The notes beneath the pieces are model-generated. The model had not been told where the DNA came from. It did no database searches and saw only the letters and a list, made by a program, of their open reading frames with translations. The position numbers and the translations under genes are program-made. This document shows positions 23,601 to 31,832 of a DNA stretch of 38,772 bases, piece after piece (positions within the stretch are counted from its first letter, which is position 1; each line of letters begins with the position of its first letter). Source of the DNA: Sergeia podlipaevii (lineage: Eukaryota; Euglenozoa; Kinetoplastea; Trypanosomatida; Trypanosomatidae); the NCBI GenBank assembly GCA_030849805.1, contig JASANZ010002172.1, forward strand, positions 23,070 to 61,841, in the 5' to 3' direction.

Positions 23601-24363
23601 CACAGCCGTGCAAGATGGAGGCAGAGGGGGTGCCTCTTTTTCCACTCTCACCCTCTCCTCCCATGCCCATGCTGAGACTATTGTTCCTGCCGCTGGGGTT
23701 GCTGTGGCTGCGAGCCATTCGCACGACAGACGATATAAATGACGTTGCCGGGGAATCGCTACGCAGACGCACTTCACTACTGCCACAGCGGCGCGCTATG
23801 CTGCTGTTCGTGCTGCTGCTGCTGCTAGTGCTCCTACCCTTGCTGATGATGGCTTGAGAAAGCAGCCCTTCTTGACACCCTGCAACAGTACCACTAGACC
23901 CAGAAGGCCGCACAGGTGGGGAGGAGGACAAACTGCGTGCACTGGTGTCACTAAATGAGGAAAAGTTGAGGTGCGCAAACGCCTCCCGCGCGTTCTCCAC
24001 AGAGGGCACTGGCTGCTGGTGACGTTGATGCTGTGGTGGCGGTGGTGATGCCTCTCCTCTTCTTCCTCCTCCTGACAGTATCAATGTGGATGCAGCAGCA
24101 GCATCAGCAGTGGCAGCGGCGTTGATCTTCATATCTGCGAGAGCGGCAACATAGTCTATGCGCTTCACACTCGCGCCACTGCTACCTACTGCTGTTTGCA
24201 ACGAAGTGTACTTGGACAAAAGAGCCTGTGCCTGCTCGTGCGTGCCACCGTTTCTCAGTACAATGAACATAAATTCACCACATGTAATGAAGCCTGTCCT
24301 ATAGACATCGGCGGAAACGCAGTCCTCCTCTAGACATGCAAGTGACGATACTAAGTCCTCCAT
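20674..24363 (-). CDS. Large protein with degenerate EF-hand-like segments (1229 aa)
   Basis: I do not recognise a named protein. Four segments fit the helix-loop-helix spacing of EF-hands, with D at loop position 1 and a hydrophobic residue at position 8: residues 19-30 (DVYRTGFITCGE, which also has G6 and E12), about 367-380 (DESRRSEVTLQQ, Ser at position 6), about 945-957 (DAHHTGGLSRSA) and about 1105-1117 (DDIRVGYLDIRT). Most lack the acidic residues needed for calcium, so they are probably structural. Between them lie long Ser/Pro/Gln/Arg-rich stretches with a Gln run near residue 485, likely disordered. The last ~50 residues are basic, then end in LLEDMGF. It sits between gamma-tubulin and an outer-arm dynein, and this mix of degenerate EF-hands and disorder is common in flagellar or basal-body proteins; a flagellar role is inference only. 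The start is fixed by a strong splice signal 44 nt upstream. A short upstream ATG overlaps it. Confidence 0.85.
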   Translation of the reverse strand: MEDLVSSLACLEEDCVSADVYRTGFITCGEFMFIVLRNGGTHEQAQALLSKYTSLQTAVGSSGASVKRIDYVAALADMKINAAATADAAAASTLILSGGGRRGEASPPPPQHQRHQQPVPSVENAREAFAHLNFSSFSDTSARSLSSSPPVRPSGSSGTVAGCQEGLLSQAIISKGRSTSSSSSTNSSIARRCGSSEVRLRSDSPATSFISSVVRMARSHSNPSGRNNSLSMGMGGEGESGKRGTPSASILHGCANPTGHDSTPAAAAVSGVARYLTDEAGKCGSSLHSHVAWPQPAPSIQSVVSTTSERRALANLDVNTSMNRSPAAMNYKVVGKHTTATVTSAGCASSSVLGLARLTPVREIFRCIDESRRSEVTLQQVFDLFCAGGIDISFLELEAVAESLDLKEFRRKENAFHFSQDASATIGASSSQCSGVNCVEESDCEVAEGEYRLGLTDFCLLVSRLRPRTIECIRRCQIWRSLTQQQQQQQPVAAKTPLGVSLPSHSMRPGTQALLPTADVRKNDVRWCVDDVEVSPATPASQSSSRASRGYALNCLHQPSDDEEAEAFIQASAPKVLFPNTWGTEDSIDQIDIQAAPVSTSSLLLPAVPAAVEQVTATTRLQAAHLHPSLCSPLATKRPLNRDIDLAMHTGSPPPPHSYSSRVGIQQQQQRGTVTSLFAFTIKDDHSDSSTLRLNPRDAHSMRTSPLSPKERKVSAAGATGDISPPPRNPHVHARDSGSSPIMSTSSNPSPRLLQSTVASRARGVAAPVRREKTTDIASQKGQNNSSGSGCTNARRLSRSTSRSPSSSVSPPQQQRYGSSSPPVVRVSFLGKQRSRSGSNNSVNTQDSSPQTTRMAQTARIIYAETLPILSASRTPERDSAQRSPPLGAIINSSNVTTASPPLANSSHATPNGSPVPRSRKCTVSTAVMTKLQGRCTELLTACTRADAHHTGGLSRSALIAVLRAVCPALSTEECDEVADMAWAKCIKYSPDGHGDVLCAYVRLVGELVVNESYARLPASQSPSPVQQDRCSDPPVAHADCQQQQQQKEQPRHARLSKASTHVVLSKPPVAPPPAARPSPLHNAGKLHAMMKDAFIRACKGNGEALRDFFFTYDDIRVGYLDIRTFRTALHKLFSIASGKEDDRGRGGVRNQQKRLHTDTSGCPQWLLDRAIDTARIPFERERLRADAGRTPAARTEAETAARERVHRVPEGLWGVLCDYRYLLEDMGF

Positions 24364-24377
24364 CTCCCTCTTCTCAT
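24351..24377 (-). promoter_or_regulatory. Short upstream ORF overlapping the EF-hand-like start codon
   Basis: An ATG at 24375-24377 lies 14 nt before the main ATG, in another frame. It encodes eight residues and stops at a TAG at 24351-24353, inside the main coding region. If the predicted splice site is right, the uATG is in the mature 5' UTR and scanning ribosomes meet it first, which could lower translation of the main frame. Confidence 0.45.
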
Positions 24378-25452
24378 TATCTATCTATCTATCTGCGTAT
24401 CTATCTACTAGCAGCACAGTGCAATGTAGGGGAAGAACGAAGGAGAGAGAGAGAGAGAGAAAGGAAGATGTGAAAGTGTAGGTATATGTAACTTAAAAAG
24501 GGAAAAAGGAAGTGCTCTATGAATAAGCAATAATAATAGCAATAACAATGTACAAGATTCTAAAAAAAAAAAAATGGATCTAAGCGGCAAGGAGAAGGAG
24601 TTTAAGTTGTTTGCGTGGCAGAGATACAGCTCTAGGTCACCACCCTCTCTTATATTCCTGTGTGGCAAATGGTGTTCACAAAAAAAAAAAAGAGAGACAA
24701 ATATGAAAATAAACCTCGCTCAAGAGGTTCACTTTCTCTATAACAGGAACGAAAAAAATAGAGCAATGAATGTGAGCAAGCACTGCACCAGTAGGCAAAA
24801 CGCACAAGATGCGTAGCTATCTGGTGTTATCCTATCTGCCTAATTATTCGATCAGTTCGTAAAAGAGAAAGAAAAAATAAATAAAGAAAGAGACAATACG
24901 GCAAAAAGGTAAGAAAGTATGGCAATCATAGTGAGAATATTATCATTCAGGCAAAAATAGAGGAGTGCGTCTTGCAGAGAAAGAAAAAAAAAAACAGTGA
25001 AAACATAGAGACATTGTAAAGAGACAACACTTGTGGTTTCCCTCTCACACACGCACACAAACCTTGTGAAGCACATTAAATTTTTGCAGAGATTTTTATC
25101 TGAATTGAAATCAACAACAACAACAACAACAACATAAGCGACAACAAGAAGCCACCAAATGGGTATCGTATGTAAAATATCTACACCGTACCCCTAACAT
25201 AATTTATGAAGTCTATGAAACAAACAAACAACAAAAAAAAAAGAGCGAAAAGCGAAATGATAATGTCAAAAATAGTAATAATATAGTGCAAACAAAGCGA
25301 GAAAGACTTCGCACCAGCAGCTTCAGCGCAGACACATCTCACTCCACTAAAGGGAAAAAAAAAGCGAAGGGAGAGCACTACAACGCGCTCAAACTAACTT
25401 CTTCTCATAGTGACACTTTCAATGAGGCAGCAAGGAAAGAGCAAATCTATTG
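24364..25452. other. Intergenic region between gamma-tubulin and EF-hand-like gene
   Basis: This spacer holds the splice signal of the EF-hand-like gene, a GATA-type tetranucleotide tract (24379-24404, ATCT on plus), a GA tract (24442-24461), A-runs, and a CAA tract at about 25109-25133. A plus-strand frame at 24574-24816 begins after an A-run but is antisense, unremarkable in composition and not credible. Nothing else is supported. Confidence 0.6.
24408..24475 (-). promoter_or_regulatory. Trans-splice acceptor with polypyrimidine tract for EF-hand-like gene
   Basis: On the minus strand a CT-repeat-rich tract (about 24475 to 24430) runs into TGTGCTGCTAG, with the AG at 24408-24409. The 5' UTR would be 44 nt and consists largely of GATA repeats plus the short upstream ORF. 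Confidence 0.65.
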
Positions 25453-26796
25453 TTAGAAGTTCCGGATGTAGTCAGAGCTCTCACATGCCTTGTACTCTGC
25501 TACAAGGTTCGCCACAACCTCACGAGAGTCCCTAAACTCATCGAGGTTGTCCTTGGTAGGACCGTACTTCTTGTACTGATCCAGAAATACGCCTCTATTA
25601 AAAAGCTGATCAAAGTTCTTGATGGTGCGCTGGAAGAGGGTGTTGATGCCAGTGTGGTTTGCCATCACCAGCCCGCTTACACGGTGCCTAGAGTCTATGT
25701 AAGGTGATTTCTTAGAAAGAATCACCTGCACCGAGGCGGGGCCCCATGGAATGAAAGTGGGGGACTGAGCTCGAATGCGTTCGAGTGAGCGGTGCACCTC
25801 GGACGGGTCCACTGCGCCTTGAATAAGTGTCAACAAGGAAACATAGCATCCGCTCTTCATGGAGGTCGACACCATCATATTGTTTGGGATGAGGAGCCGA
25901 CGCATCACATCGTAAACCGTCGTCTTGCGCACATCCGCCTGTAAGTTGGAGGTATCTAGCGTGGTTGGTGTGTAGCCTGTGCATACGAAGTGGCACCGCG
26001 GCGTGGGAATCAGCGAAGCAAGCATACTCATAAGATCATTGTTCATGTACCCCGGGTACCGCAGCGTAGCCGTGGAAGCCGCCATCACCGTACTCACAAG
26101 TCCATTCATCTGCTCTACGGTAGGAGAGGCAATGTGCAGGTTGTCCGTCACGATTGTATTGAGGGCAGTGTTATCGAGCACTACGACGCAGTCCGCGTGA
26201 AGGGTGAGACGCTTGATGGCGAGAATGCTATTGTACGGCTGCACAATCACATCACTATCTCCCTTTGGTGATTGATTAGGGAAGACACTGTAGGTTTGAA
26301 TAAGCTTCTTGGGGAAGCGATCATTCAGGTTTTCTAGAAGGTAGCTACCTATACCGCTACCGGTACCACCAGCAATAGAGTGAGTAAGCACGAAGCCCTC
26401 TAAGCTGTCACTGTTTTCAGCCTCACGCTCGATCATGTCGAAGAGGACGTCCTGCACCTGATCGCCAAGCTCGTAGCCATGAGACCAGTTGTTACCGGCG
26501 CCACCGCCCTCCTTGTGAATGAACACGTTCTCAGGGTTGAACAATTTCTGCATAGAGCCACGCTGCACCGCGTTGATCACACGCGGCTCGAGATCAATAA
26601 GTAGTGCTCGCGGCACGTAGTGATCATCATCGGCCTGGTAAAAGAAAACATCCTTGCGATCATCGCCGTTGACGGCGTAGGGCTCGACGACGCCATCAAG
26701 GCGGATGCCATGCTCAAGACAGAGCTGGCGCCAGAACTCGCTGCCTACTTGGTTACCGCACTGGCCGGCCTGCAGAGTGATAATCTCCCGCGGCAT
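25453..26796 (-). CDS. Gamma-tubulin
   Basis: This 447-residue protein is gamma-tubulin, which with its partners nucleates microtubules at basal bodies and at the spindle. It opens with [20 protein letters not shown], the gamma form of the tubulin N-terminus. The GTP-binding signature appears as [10 protein letters not shown] at residues 142-151, with the T-loop region [11 protein letters not shown] at about 94-104. Gamma-specific features include [13 protein letters not shown] and the lack of an acidic alpha/beta-type tail; the C-terminus ends in a short charged segment ([10 protein letters not shown]). Length matches the family. The frame is open further upstream to about 26910, but that part translates a TA repeat into Tyr/Ile and is 5' UTR, so the ATG at 26794-26796 is chosen. 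The neighbours, an EF-hand-like protein and an axonemal dynein, suit a flagellar cluster. Confidence 0.98.
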   Translation of the reverse strand: MPREIITLQAGQCGNQVGSEFWRQLCLEHGIRLDGVVEPYAVNGDDRKDVFFYQADDDHYVPRALLIDLEPRVINAVQRGSMQKLFNPENVFIHKEGGGAGNNWSHGYELGDQVQDVLFDMIEREAENSDSLEGFVLTHSIAGGTGSGIGSYLLENLNDRFPKKLIQTYSVFPNQSPKGDSDVIVQPYNSILAIKRLTLHADCVVVLDNTALNTIVTDNLHIASPTVEQMNGLVSTVMAASTATLRYPGYMNNDLMSMLASLIPTPRCHFVCTGYTPTTLDTSNLQADVRKTTVYDVMRRLLIPNNMMVSTSMKSGCYVSLLTLIQGAVDPSEVHRSLERIRAQSPTFIPWGPASVQVILSKKSPYIDSRHRVSGLVMANHTGINTLFQRTIKNFDQLFNRGVFLDQYKKYGPTKDNLDEFRDSREVVANLVAEYKACESSDYIRNF

Positions 26797-26832
26797 CACA
26801 CCGAATCTCTCTCTCTCTATAAATATAAATAA

Positions 26833-26874
<42 letters not shown>

Positions 26875-27345
26875 CAAGCAAAGAAAAGATATGAAGGACG
26901 ACGTATACAAAAAAAAAAAAGAAAGCTCCCACTGTTGTGAAGAATGTACTCTCTCTCTCTCTCTCTCTCTCTTTTAGACGATAAGGGATAGAAGAGAAGC
27001 AGTTTGGTTCTGAAATAGAATGGCTCGCTAATATATATAACTATTTATAAATAAAGGACCTATGAAATAGATGTACTGAGGAAGGAGAACAAAGGCAAAA
27101 AAAAACACAGCAAAAGGATGGAAAACAACAAGTAAATGCAGAAACAAACACCACCAACAACAACAATACAGTAAACAACAGTGTATAAAGTATGGCACAT
27201 TGGCGCCACAGATTCCCGCATATAGATAGTCCGTTCGTGTACATTGTTTCTTCTCTCTTCAGCCTACTCAAGCTGTGATGAGAACCGCAGATAGCAATAA
27301 TAATAATAATATAAGACGCCAGATGGTATTTCCTTCAAGTACCTC
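26797..27345. other. Intergenic region upstream of gamma-tubulin
   Basis: There is no gene in this stretch. It has a CT run directly upstream of the gamma-tubulin start (26807-26818), a (TA)n tract at 26838-26866, a CT run at 26949-26973, an AATAAT tract near 27297-27312 and A-runs. The gamma-tubulin splice acceptor may be the AG at 26817-26818 (minus strand), after a T/A-rich tract that is poor in C; this site is uncertain. Confidence 0.6.
26838..26866. repeat. (TA)n microsatellite in gamma-tubulin 5' flank
   Basis: A TA run of about 29 bp lies only ~42 bp upstream of the gamma-tubulin start codon, where the splice-acceptor pyrimidine tract would normally be. Its length could vary between alleles. 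Confidence 0.85.
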
Positions 27346-28635
27346 TCAGAGATACACTGTTGCCTTGTTCGCAACCCGCTTCGCGTCCTCCACCTTAGCC
27401 TCCCACTCGTCCACTAGGTTGTAGAGTGCTTCAAGATTGCCATCCTGCTGAAACTGCGCGAGCAGGCGTCGTGCCTCGAGTCTATCACGTCGCATCACCG
27501 TGAGGGTGCCTTCAATGGTGGCTACCTGCTCCATGAGTGAGCCTACGTCTGCAACGAGCCGCGTGCCTACCAATCTCTCCTCTGCACTTAGAGCCCTGTA
27601 TGCCTCTCCTGTCTTCCTTTCCTGCTCCGTTACACTCGCAGCGGACTCCTGCTGCCGGAAGCGGCGCTGCAGCGTCGTACGCACTGCCTCAGCAATACTG
27701 GTCTTATGGCTGTTCTTGCCGCCGCCACTACTAGAGAGGAGAACGCGCTGATTCCTTTCAAATCGTTCCGCCTCAACCGTTGTAAAATACCCTTGGAGTG
27801 CCAACAGCGTCACCGTTGAGAGAGAAACAGGAACAGGTCCTGCACCCGGAAGTGAGTCCACCACCATCTCTTCATCTGCTTCATGTGAAGGGTTCTGAGC
27901 CGCTATCACAGAGGCCTTGTACAGCTGCCATTGCAAGCTGCTAGGAATGCTCTTGTCCCTCGCATGTCCGAGGAGCAGGCGCGCACGCAAGCCTCTCTTC
28001 ACCATTGTCCAGTCATCCAGCAGTGGATGCGCATCAGAAAGCTGCCGCACCAAGGCGAGGAGGCGCGCTTCACGTGATGCCGTATCAGCCGTCGTGGCGC
28101 TCGTGTCAACATGCTCCTTGAACGCAAAATGGGGGAGAGAAGCAGATGCGGTGTCTTGTCGTCGCGCAGAGGAGCTGCTGGTGGCGCAGAGTGATGCCGC
28201 TACTTCTGGTGAAGGTAGTGTGGGCCAGCACTCACGCATCAGCCGCAGCTCTGCAAGACGACATAAAAGCACCTCAACAAGATCCATGTCAGCTTCCCCT
28301 TCTCTCTCTACTGCTGTACTGCCACCATGCTCACCGTCAGCATTCCCTTCCACAAAGACAAGATGTGTGCCATCGCTGTTGTGTAAGAGCCGCATCCACT
28401 CACACAACCGCAGGCCGTAAAACACTGGCAGCACGCGCTCCTGCCACTGAGCACTTGAGAGCCTCAGCTGGCGGTATCTTTCTTCGCCCGGGTGGGATAC
28501 GATATTGTGCATAGTGCGTTCAACCACTGCCAAGGCGGCCATCACAGCCCCTGTCGAGGCATGAGAAAAACTGGACACGTGGAGAGAATCGATGAGGAGC
28601 AGGTCTTGAGCCAGAGGCGCTTCCGCGGCTGACAT
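27346..28635 (-). CDS. PUB-domain protein (predicted p97/VCP-binding)
   Basis: This 429-residue protein has an N-terminal segment, about residues 33-97, that fits the PUB domain: a helix with VVERTMHNIVSHPGEERY, then RQLRLSSAQWQERVL, a middle helix, and a final strand HLVFVEG. The pattern of N-I-x-x-x-P, Y-R-x-x-R and a late L-V-F is the one seen in peptide N-glycanase, UBXD1 and HOIP, where PUB binds the tail of the AAA ATPase p97/VCP or other partners. I see no transglutaminase (PNGase) core, UBX domain or zinc fingers after it. The rest is mostly helical, with a likely coiled coil in the last ~90 residues ending in WEAKVEDAKRVANKATVYL. The start is the ATG at 28633-28635; the frame is open upstream only by way of a TTG. 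The PUB call rests on pattern reading alone; the partner and function are inference. Confidence 0.8.
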   Translation of the reverse strand: MSAAEAPLAQDLLLIDSLHVSSFSHASTGAVMAALAVVERTMHNIVSHPGEERYRQLRLSSAQWQERVLPVFYGLRLCEWMRLLHNSDGTHLVFVEGNADGEHGGSTAVEREGEADMDLVEVLLCRLAELRLMRECWPTLPSPEVAASLCATSSSSARRQDTASASLPHFAFKEHVDTSATTADTASREARLLALVRQLSDAHPLLDDWTMVKRGLRARLLLGHARDKSIPSSLQWQLYKASVIAAQNPSHEADEEMVVDSLPGAGPVPVSLSTVTLLALQGYFTTVEAERFERNQRVLLSSSGGGKNSHKTSIAEAVRTTLQRRFRQQESAASVTEQERKTGEAYRALSAEERLVGTRLVADVGSLMEQVATIEGTLTVMRRDRLEARRLLAQFQQDGNLEALYNLVDEWEAKVEDAKRVANKATVYL

Positions 28636-29040
28636 CCAAAAATGAATAAATAGATATATGTATTTGGAAGGAGCGAGAGAGCGAGAGAGAAGGCGTGCGC
28701 TTATTTGTGAGTGAGGAGCAGCTATCAGGGACAAACAAAAGATCCCGCCTCAATGCAAGAGAGAAAAAAAAAGGAAAAACAGAGAGGAAAGTGCAGCCAC
28801 CTGTGTTTATATTGAAGAAGCATCTGTTAAACGGATGAAGCGCAACCCACACACATATGAAAGTGTGAGATTCAGGAGAGAATGCATGAAGAAGCGCACC
28901 GAGGAGTGAGCTATTGGTTGTATCTCTGAAAAACAACAACAGCAACAGAAAGAAAAAATAAATGAAAAGAAAAGCAGATATTTAGGCAAATATATCGCTA
29001 CTGTTATAAGTAATTTCTATCATATAGGCGCACCTTCTTC
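28636..29040. other. Intergenic region upstream of PUB-domain gene
   Basis: This short spacer has no gene. It contains GA-rich tracts near 28671-28690 and 28757-28790, and a CAA/CAG tract near 28931-28946. On the minus strand the second GA/A tract is the pyrimidine tract of a candidate splice site, with the AG at 28749-28750 and an ATG-free 5' UTR of about 113 nt. Confidence 0.6.
28749..28795 (-). promoter_or_regulatory. Candidate trans-splice acceptor for PUB-domain gene
   Basis: On the minus strand a T/C tract (with a T9 run) ends in GCATTGAG; the AG is at 28749-28750. Another AG at 28722-28723 (CTGATAG) is a plausible alternative. Both support the ATG at 28635 as the first available start. 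Confidence 0.5.
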
Positions 29041-31281
29041 CTACTCTCCTCCCTCAAGCCGAGCGCGAAGCTCACGTACGCGTGCGTTGAGAAAGGCAAA
29101 CGGCTCAGGGCACTCGTGACGCAGCTTCCCACTGCTCATCACATAGCGCGCAAACACCTTCGCATCATCGGCGCTGATGACATCAGACATAGAAATACCC
29201 GCTGTGACGGTGCTTTCTGGCACGTGACCTCCACCCGATGTTGTCCCTCTCCGCTGCCGCCTCGATCCAGCTGTTTCAATCGTAAGAGAGGCGGCAGTAG
29301 TAGCAGTGTTGACAGAAGCTGAGGAGGTAGATTCCTTACCCAGTATCCCCACAGCAGGTGCGCTACTGCGCCAGTGGGCAAACGTAAACAAATCCGATGG
29401 TGGGACGCGCATCTCACCTGAAAGCCCTGCACCAGCATGTAGCGCTCCTCCTCCGCTGCAGCTACCGCTGACGCCGCCGGAGACACCGCCTGCCTCTCCA
29501 CCACCACCACTACTACTAGCTGCTGTCGTCATAGATTTCGCAGGACGTCGATAGACCACATAGCCGTGTAACTTGTGCTTGCGGCGGTTTGCCTTCAGCT
29601 GCTCCTTCCGGTTGCGGACGCCATCGTAGTAACGTGACCACGCCCCTCGTAGAAACATTTTGTCTTCAGCCACAGCCTTGAGCAGGTCCGCCAAGGGCAT
29701 CGCTGAAGCTGGCGGCGCTGTAGTCGATGGAGGAAGAGGCGGCAAGGCAACAGGGTCAACAGAAGGAGTGGCGGTAGCGGAGGAGGTCGGTGGTGGTGCT
29801 GCCTCCACACGTTTGCGCTTGCGACTGGCACGACCTGCTGCTGCTATTGTCTTTGCACCATCTGCATGACTGTCTTCTATGCCCTCGTCTTTTTCTGCTG
29901 CTGTGGAGGGCTTGCCCTTCATCGCTGCACCTATCGCCACCTCGGCTGCTGCAACGGCCGCCAGTGTACGAGGCATGACAACACATACAGTAGCATATCG
30001 CTCCTTGAACTTTGCCAGCTGTGCCTCTCGTACAGCCGGTGGAAAAATACTTAGCAGCGTCTCGCGCAGACTCGTGAGACCTTCAAGGGCAGCGGCGTCG
30101 CAGTACTCCTCTAGGTCCAGCAGGGGCGGTGGTGCTGATCCACGTCGACCTCGACGTCGGCCACCAGGGGTAGTGGGTACTTCTCCGCCTTCGCCGTGGG
30201 GCTGATACTCGTCGTCCTCCTCATCATCATCGTCTTCCTCGTCTTCATCGTCAATGGCGGAGTGATGATGCTGGTGCTGGTGGCGGTCTTTGTGAGGACC
30301 TTCGTTCTCCGTCTGCAACGCAATTTTCCCAGAGGAAACTCCTTCATGGGCGGTAGCGCTGCTGCTAGTTGTAGCTGCAGGGTTGGAGGTGGCCTCCGCC
30401 ACAGGGAAAGCAATCCCAACGCTAGTGCCAGCCCCCGTAACAGCAGAAAGAGGAGACAGAGAGGTGCATGCAGCAGCCGCTGGTAGTGGGGCCGCGACGG
30501 TCTCTGTGTCCTTTTCAATTATGCCAATGCGAGACGCTTGCATGCCTTCTTTTTCCTTCTCTTCCTCCTGACAGTGCTCCTCATCACGCTGAGGATGATG
30601 ATGAGCTTTTATAGTCTTCCTAGCGGCTGCAACGGCATCTCTAAGTGATTGTGTCTCTTCATTCACCTGCAGCTCAGCAGACGCACACTCCTCCTCCTCT
30701 TCTTGTACTTCTTCATGTTTCGCACCTTTTGGCTGAGCAAAAGTATGCTGTAGAGGATGGCGTTCCTCCACCACGCCAGCATCGCACGCAAGCACCTCCT
30801 CCATGACAGGGATCTCTTCTTCGCCCTCCTGTGTTATTTCGCCGCCCTCTTTGCTGTTTTCCGCAGCTCCAGCCTCCGACGGTGCATCCTGCCCTACAAG
30901 CCGCTGATCTGCTAGTGACTCCTCCTTCCCACGTTGAGCTTCCTCGAGAATGCCAGCAGGTGCGTGTGCTGCATCAGTGCCCTGCTTGACCTCTCCTGTG
31001 TTGCCCTCGCATGCCCCTTCCTGCATTTCCTCCATTGTCGCGTCTATTTTGACCTGACACAATGTGCCATCACTATTCACTACAAGGCAATTTACAGGGG
31101 ATAATGTAGAGGTATTCGAATGGGGAGAGACTGCTGTTTCAGTGTCCGTGGCGGCGCTTTCTCCTCCCCCGCTGGTGGTCCATGCTATAGCGTGTTCATG
31201 AGATACCTCAGCACCACCTTCTGGTCTTCCTGTGTCTGACGCTTCTAGAGGTATGTCTGAAACTGTTGTGCGCTCTTCCAT
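29041..31281 (-). CDS. Hypothetical acidic protein with basic nuclear-localisation-like motifs (746 aa)
   Basis: I do not recognise this protein. The first ~340 residues are rich in Glu, Ala, Gly and Thr and probably disordered. A strongly acidic tract, DDEDEEDDDDEEDDEYQ, lies at about residues 343-360. A basic GGRRRGRRG follows, then a helical segment at about 385-435 (LLDLEEYCDAAALEGLTSL...). SRKRKRVE at about 487 is a good candidate nuclear localisation signal. A second ordered block lies at about 540-578 (MFLRGAWSRYYDG and basic HGYVVYRRP), and the C-terminus (about 697-746) has another helical segment with FARYVMSSGKLRHECPEPFAF. The mix of acidic tract, basic motif and disorder suggests a nuclear, perhaps chromatin-associated, protein. 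That is inference, as no named domain was seen. The start is the first ATG of the frame. Confidence 0.8.
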   Translation of the reverse strand: MEERTTVSDIPLEASDTGRPEGGAEVSHEHAIAWTTSGGGESAATDTETAVSPHSNTSTLSPVNCLVVNSDGTLCQVKIDATMEEMQEGACEGNTGEVKQGTDAAHAPAGILEEAQRGKEESLADQRLVGQDAPSEAGAAENSKEGGEITQEGEEEIPVMEEVLACDAGVVEERHPLQHTFAQPKGAKHEEVQEEEEECASAELQVNEETQSLRDAVAAARKTIKAHHHPQRDEEHCQEEEKEKEGMQASRIGIIEKDTETVAAPLPAAAACTSLSPLSAVTGAGTSVGIAFPVAEATSNPAATTSSSATAHEGVSSGKIALQTENEGPHKDRHQHQHHHSAIDDEDEEDDDDEEDDEYQPHGEGGEVPTTPGGRRRGRRGSAPPPLLDLEEYCDAAALEGLTSLRETLLSIFPPAVREAQLAKFKERYATVCVVMPRTLAAVAAAEVAIGAAMKGKPSTAAEKDEGIEDSHADGAKTIAAAGRASRKRKRVEAAPPPTSSATATPSVDPVALPPLPPSTTAPPASAMPLADLLKAVAEDKMFLRGAWSRYYDGVRNRKEQLKANRRKHKLHGYVVYRRPAKSMTTAASSSGGGGEAGGVSGGVSGSCSGGGALHAGAGLSGEMRVPPSDLFTFAHWRSSAPAVGILGKESTSSASVNTATTAASLTIETAGSRRQRRGTTSGGGHVPESTVTAGISMSDVISADDAKVFARYVMSSGKLRHECPEPFAFLNARVRELRARLEGGE

Positions 31282-31832
31282 TTATATTGGAAAAAATGTG
31301 TACCTTTGACCAGACATATGCCATCACCGCATATTAACATAAAGAATAATAACAATTATGACATATTGACAAGGCAAAAAAACAATATTTATCAAGTGCC
31401 ACATACGCGCAAAGAAGCGGTAGGTAGCAAATATATAAATAAAAGGAGAGACATAACCAGTGCCAAGTGGATAATCATTTTTTTATGGTTTTGTCTTTGC
31501 TATTACTTCATACATCGGGAGGGACTTGAGAGAACAGCAGCTCTCCTTTCACCCCCCCCTCTCTCTCTCGCATCTGATTCAACAAAAAGAAAGCAATGGA
31601 AGCGCCTAAAAAAGAGATACAAAAATACAGTTCAATATCAGCTCCTCTTCCTAGTGTACATACTCGCAGCAACAAAAATGTATAATAATATATATATATA
31701 TATATATATTTGTGGTAACAATTGACAAGTCACTAACTAATGAAGTAAAGCATTCCATAACCCTAACTGTGTTCTTATTCCTTCTTTTTTTCCAAAGAAA
31801 AAAAAAAACGGAAAGAGAAACATGGCGTAGTA
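31282..31832. other. Intergenic region between ankyrin gene and acidic-protein gene
   Basis: This AT-rich stretch contains no gene. It has a (TA)n tract at 31688-31709, A-runs near 31376 and 31798-31808, and a C7 run near 31553. The splice signal for the acidic-protein gene is not obvious; a short T-run and an AG around 31302-31303 are the nearest candidate. Confidence 0.55.

Noticed and set aside
24574..24816. Plus-strand 80-codon frame starting after an A-run
   Set aside because: It is antisense to the transcription unit, low in GC, and lacks any domain; the A-run before its ATG is one of many homopolymers in the spacer.
26797..26910. Upstream in-frame extension of gamma-tubulin
   Set aside because: It translates a TA repeat into Tyr/Ile and precedes the canonical tubulin N-terminus (MPREII), so it is 5' UTR.
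28636..28734. Upstream extension of the PUB-domain gene
   Set aside because: It begins with TTG, not ATG, and crosses the splice-signal region; the first ATG is at 28635.
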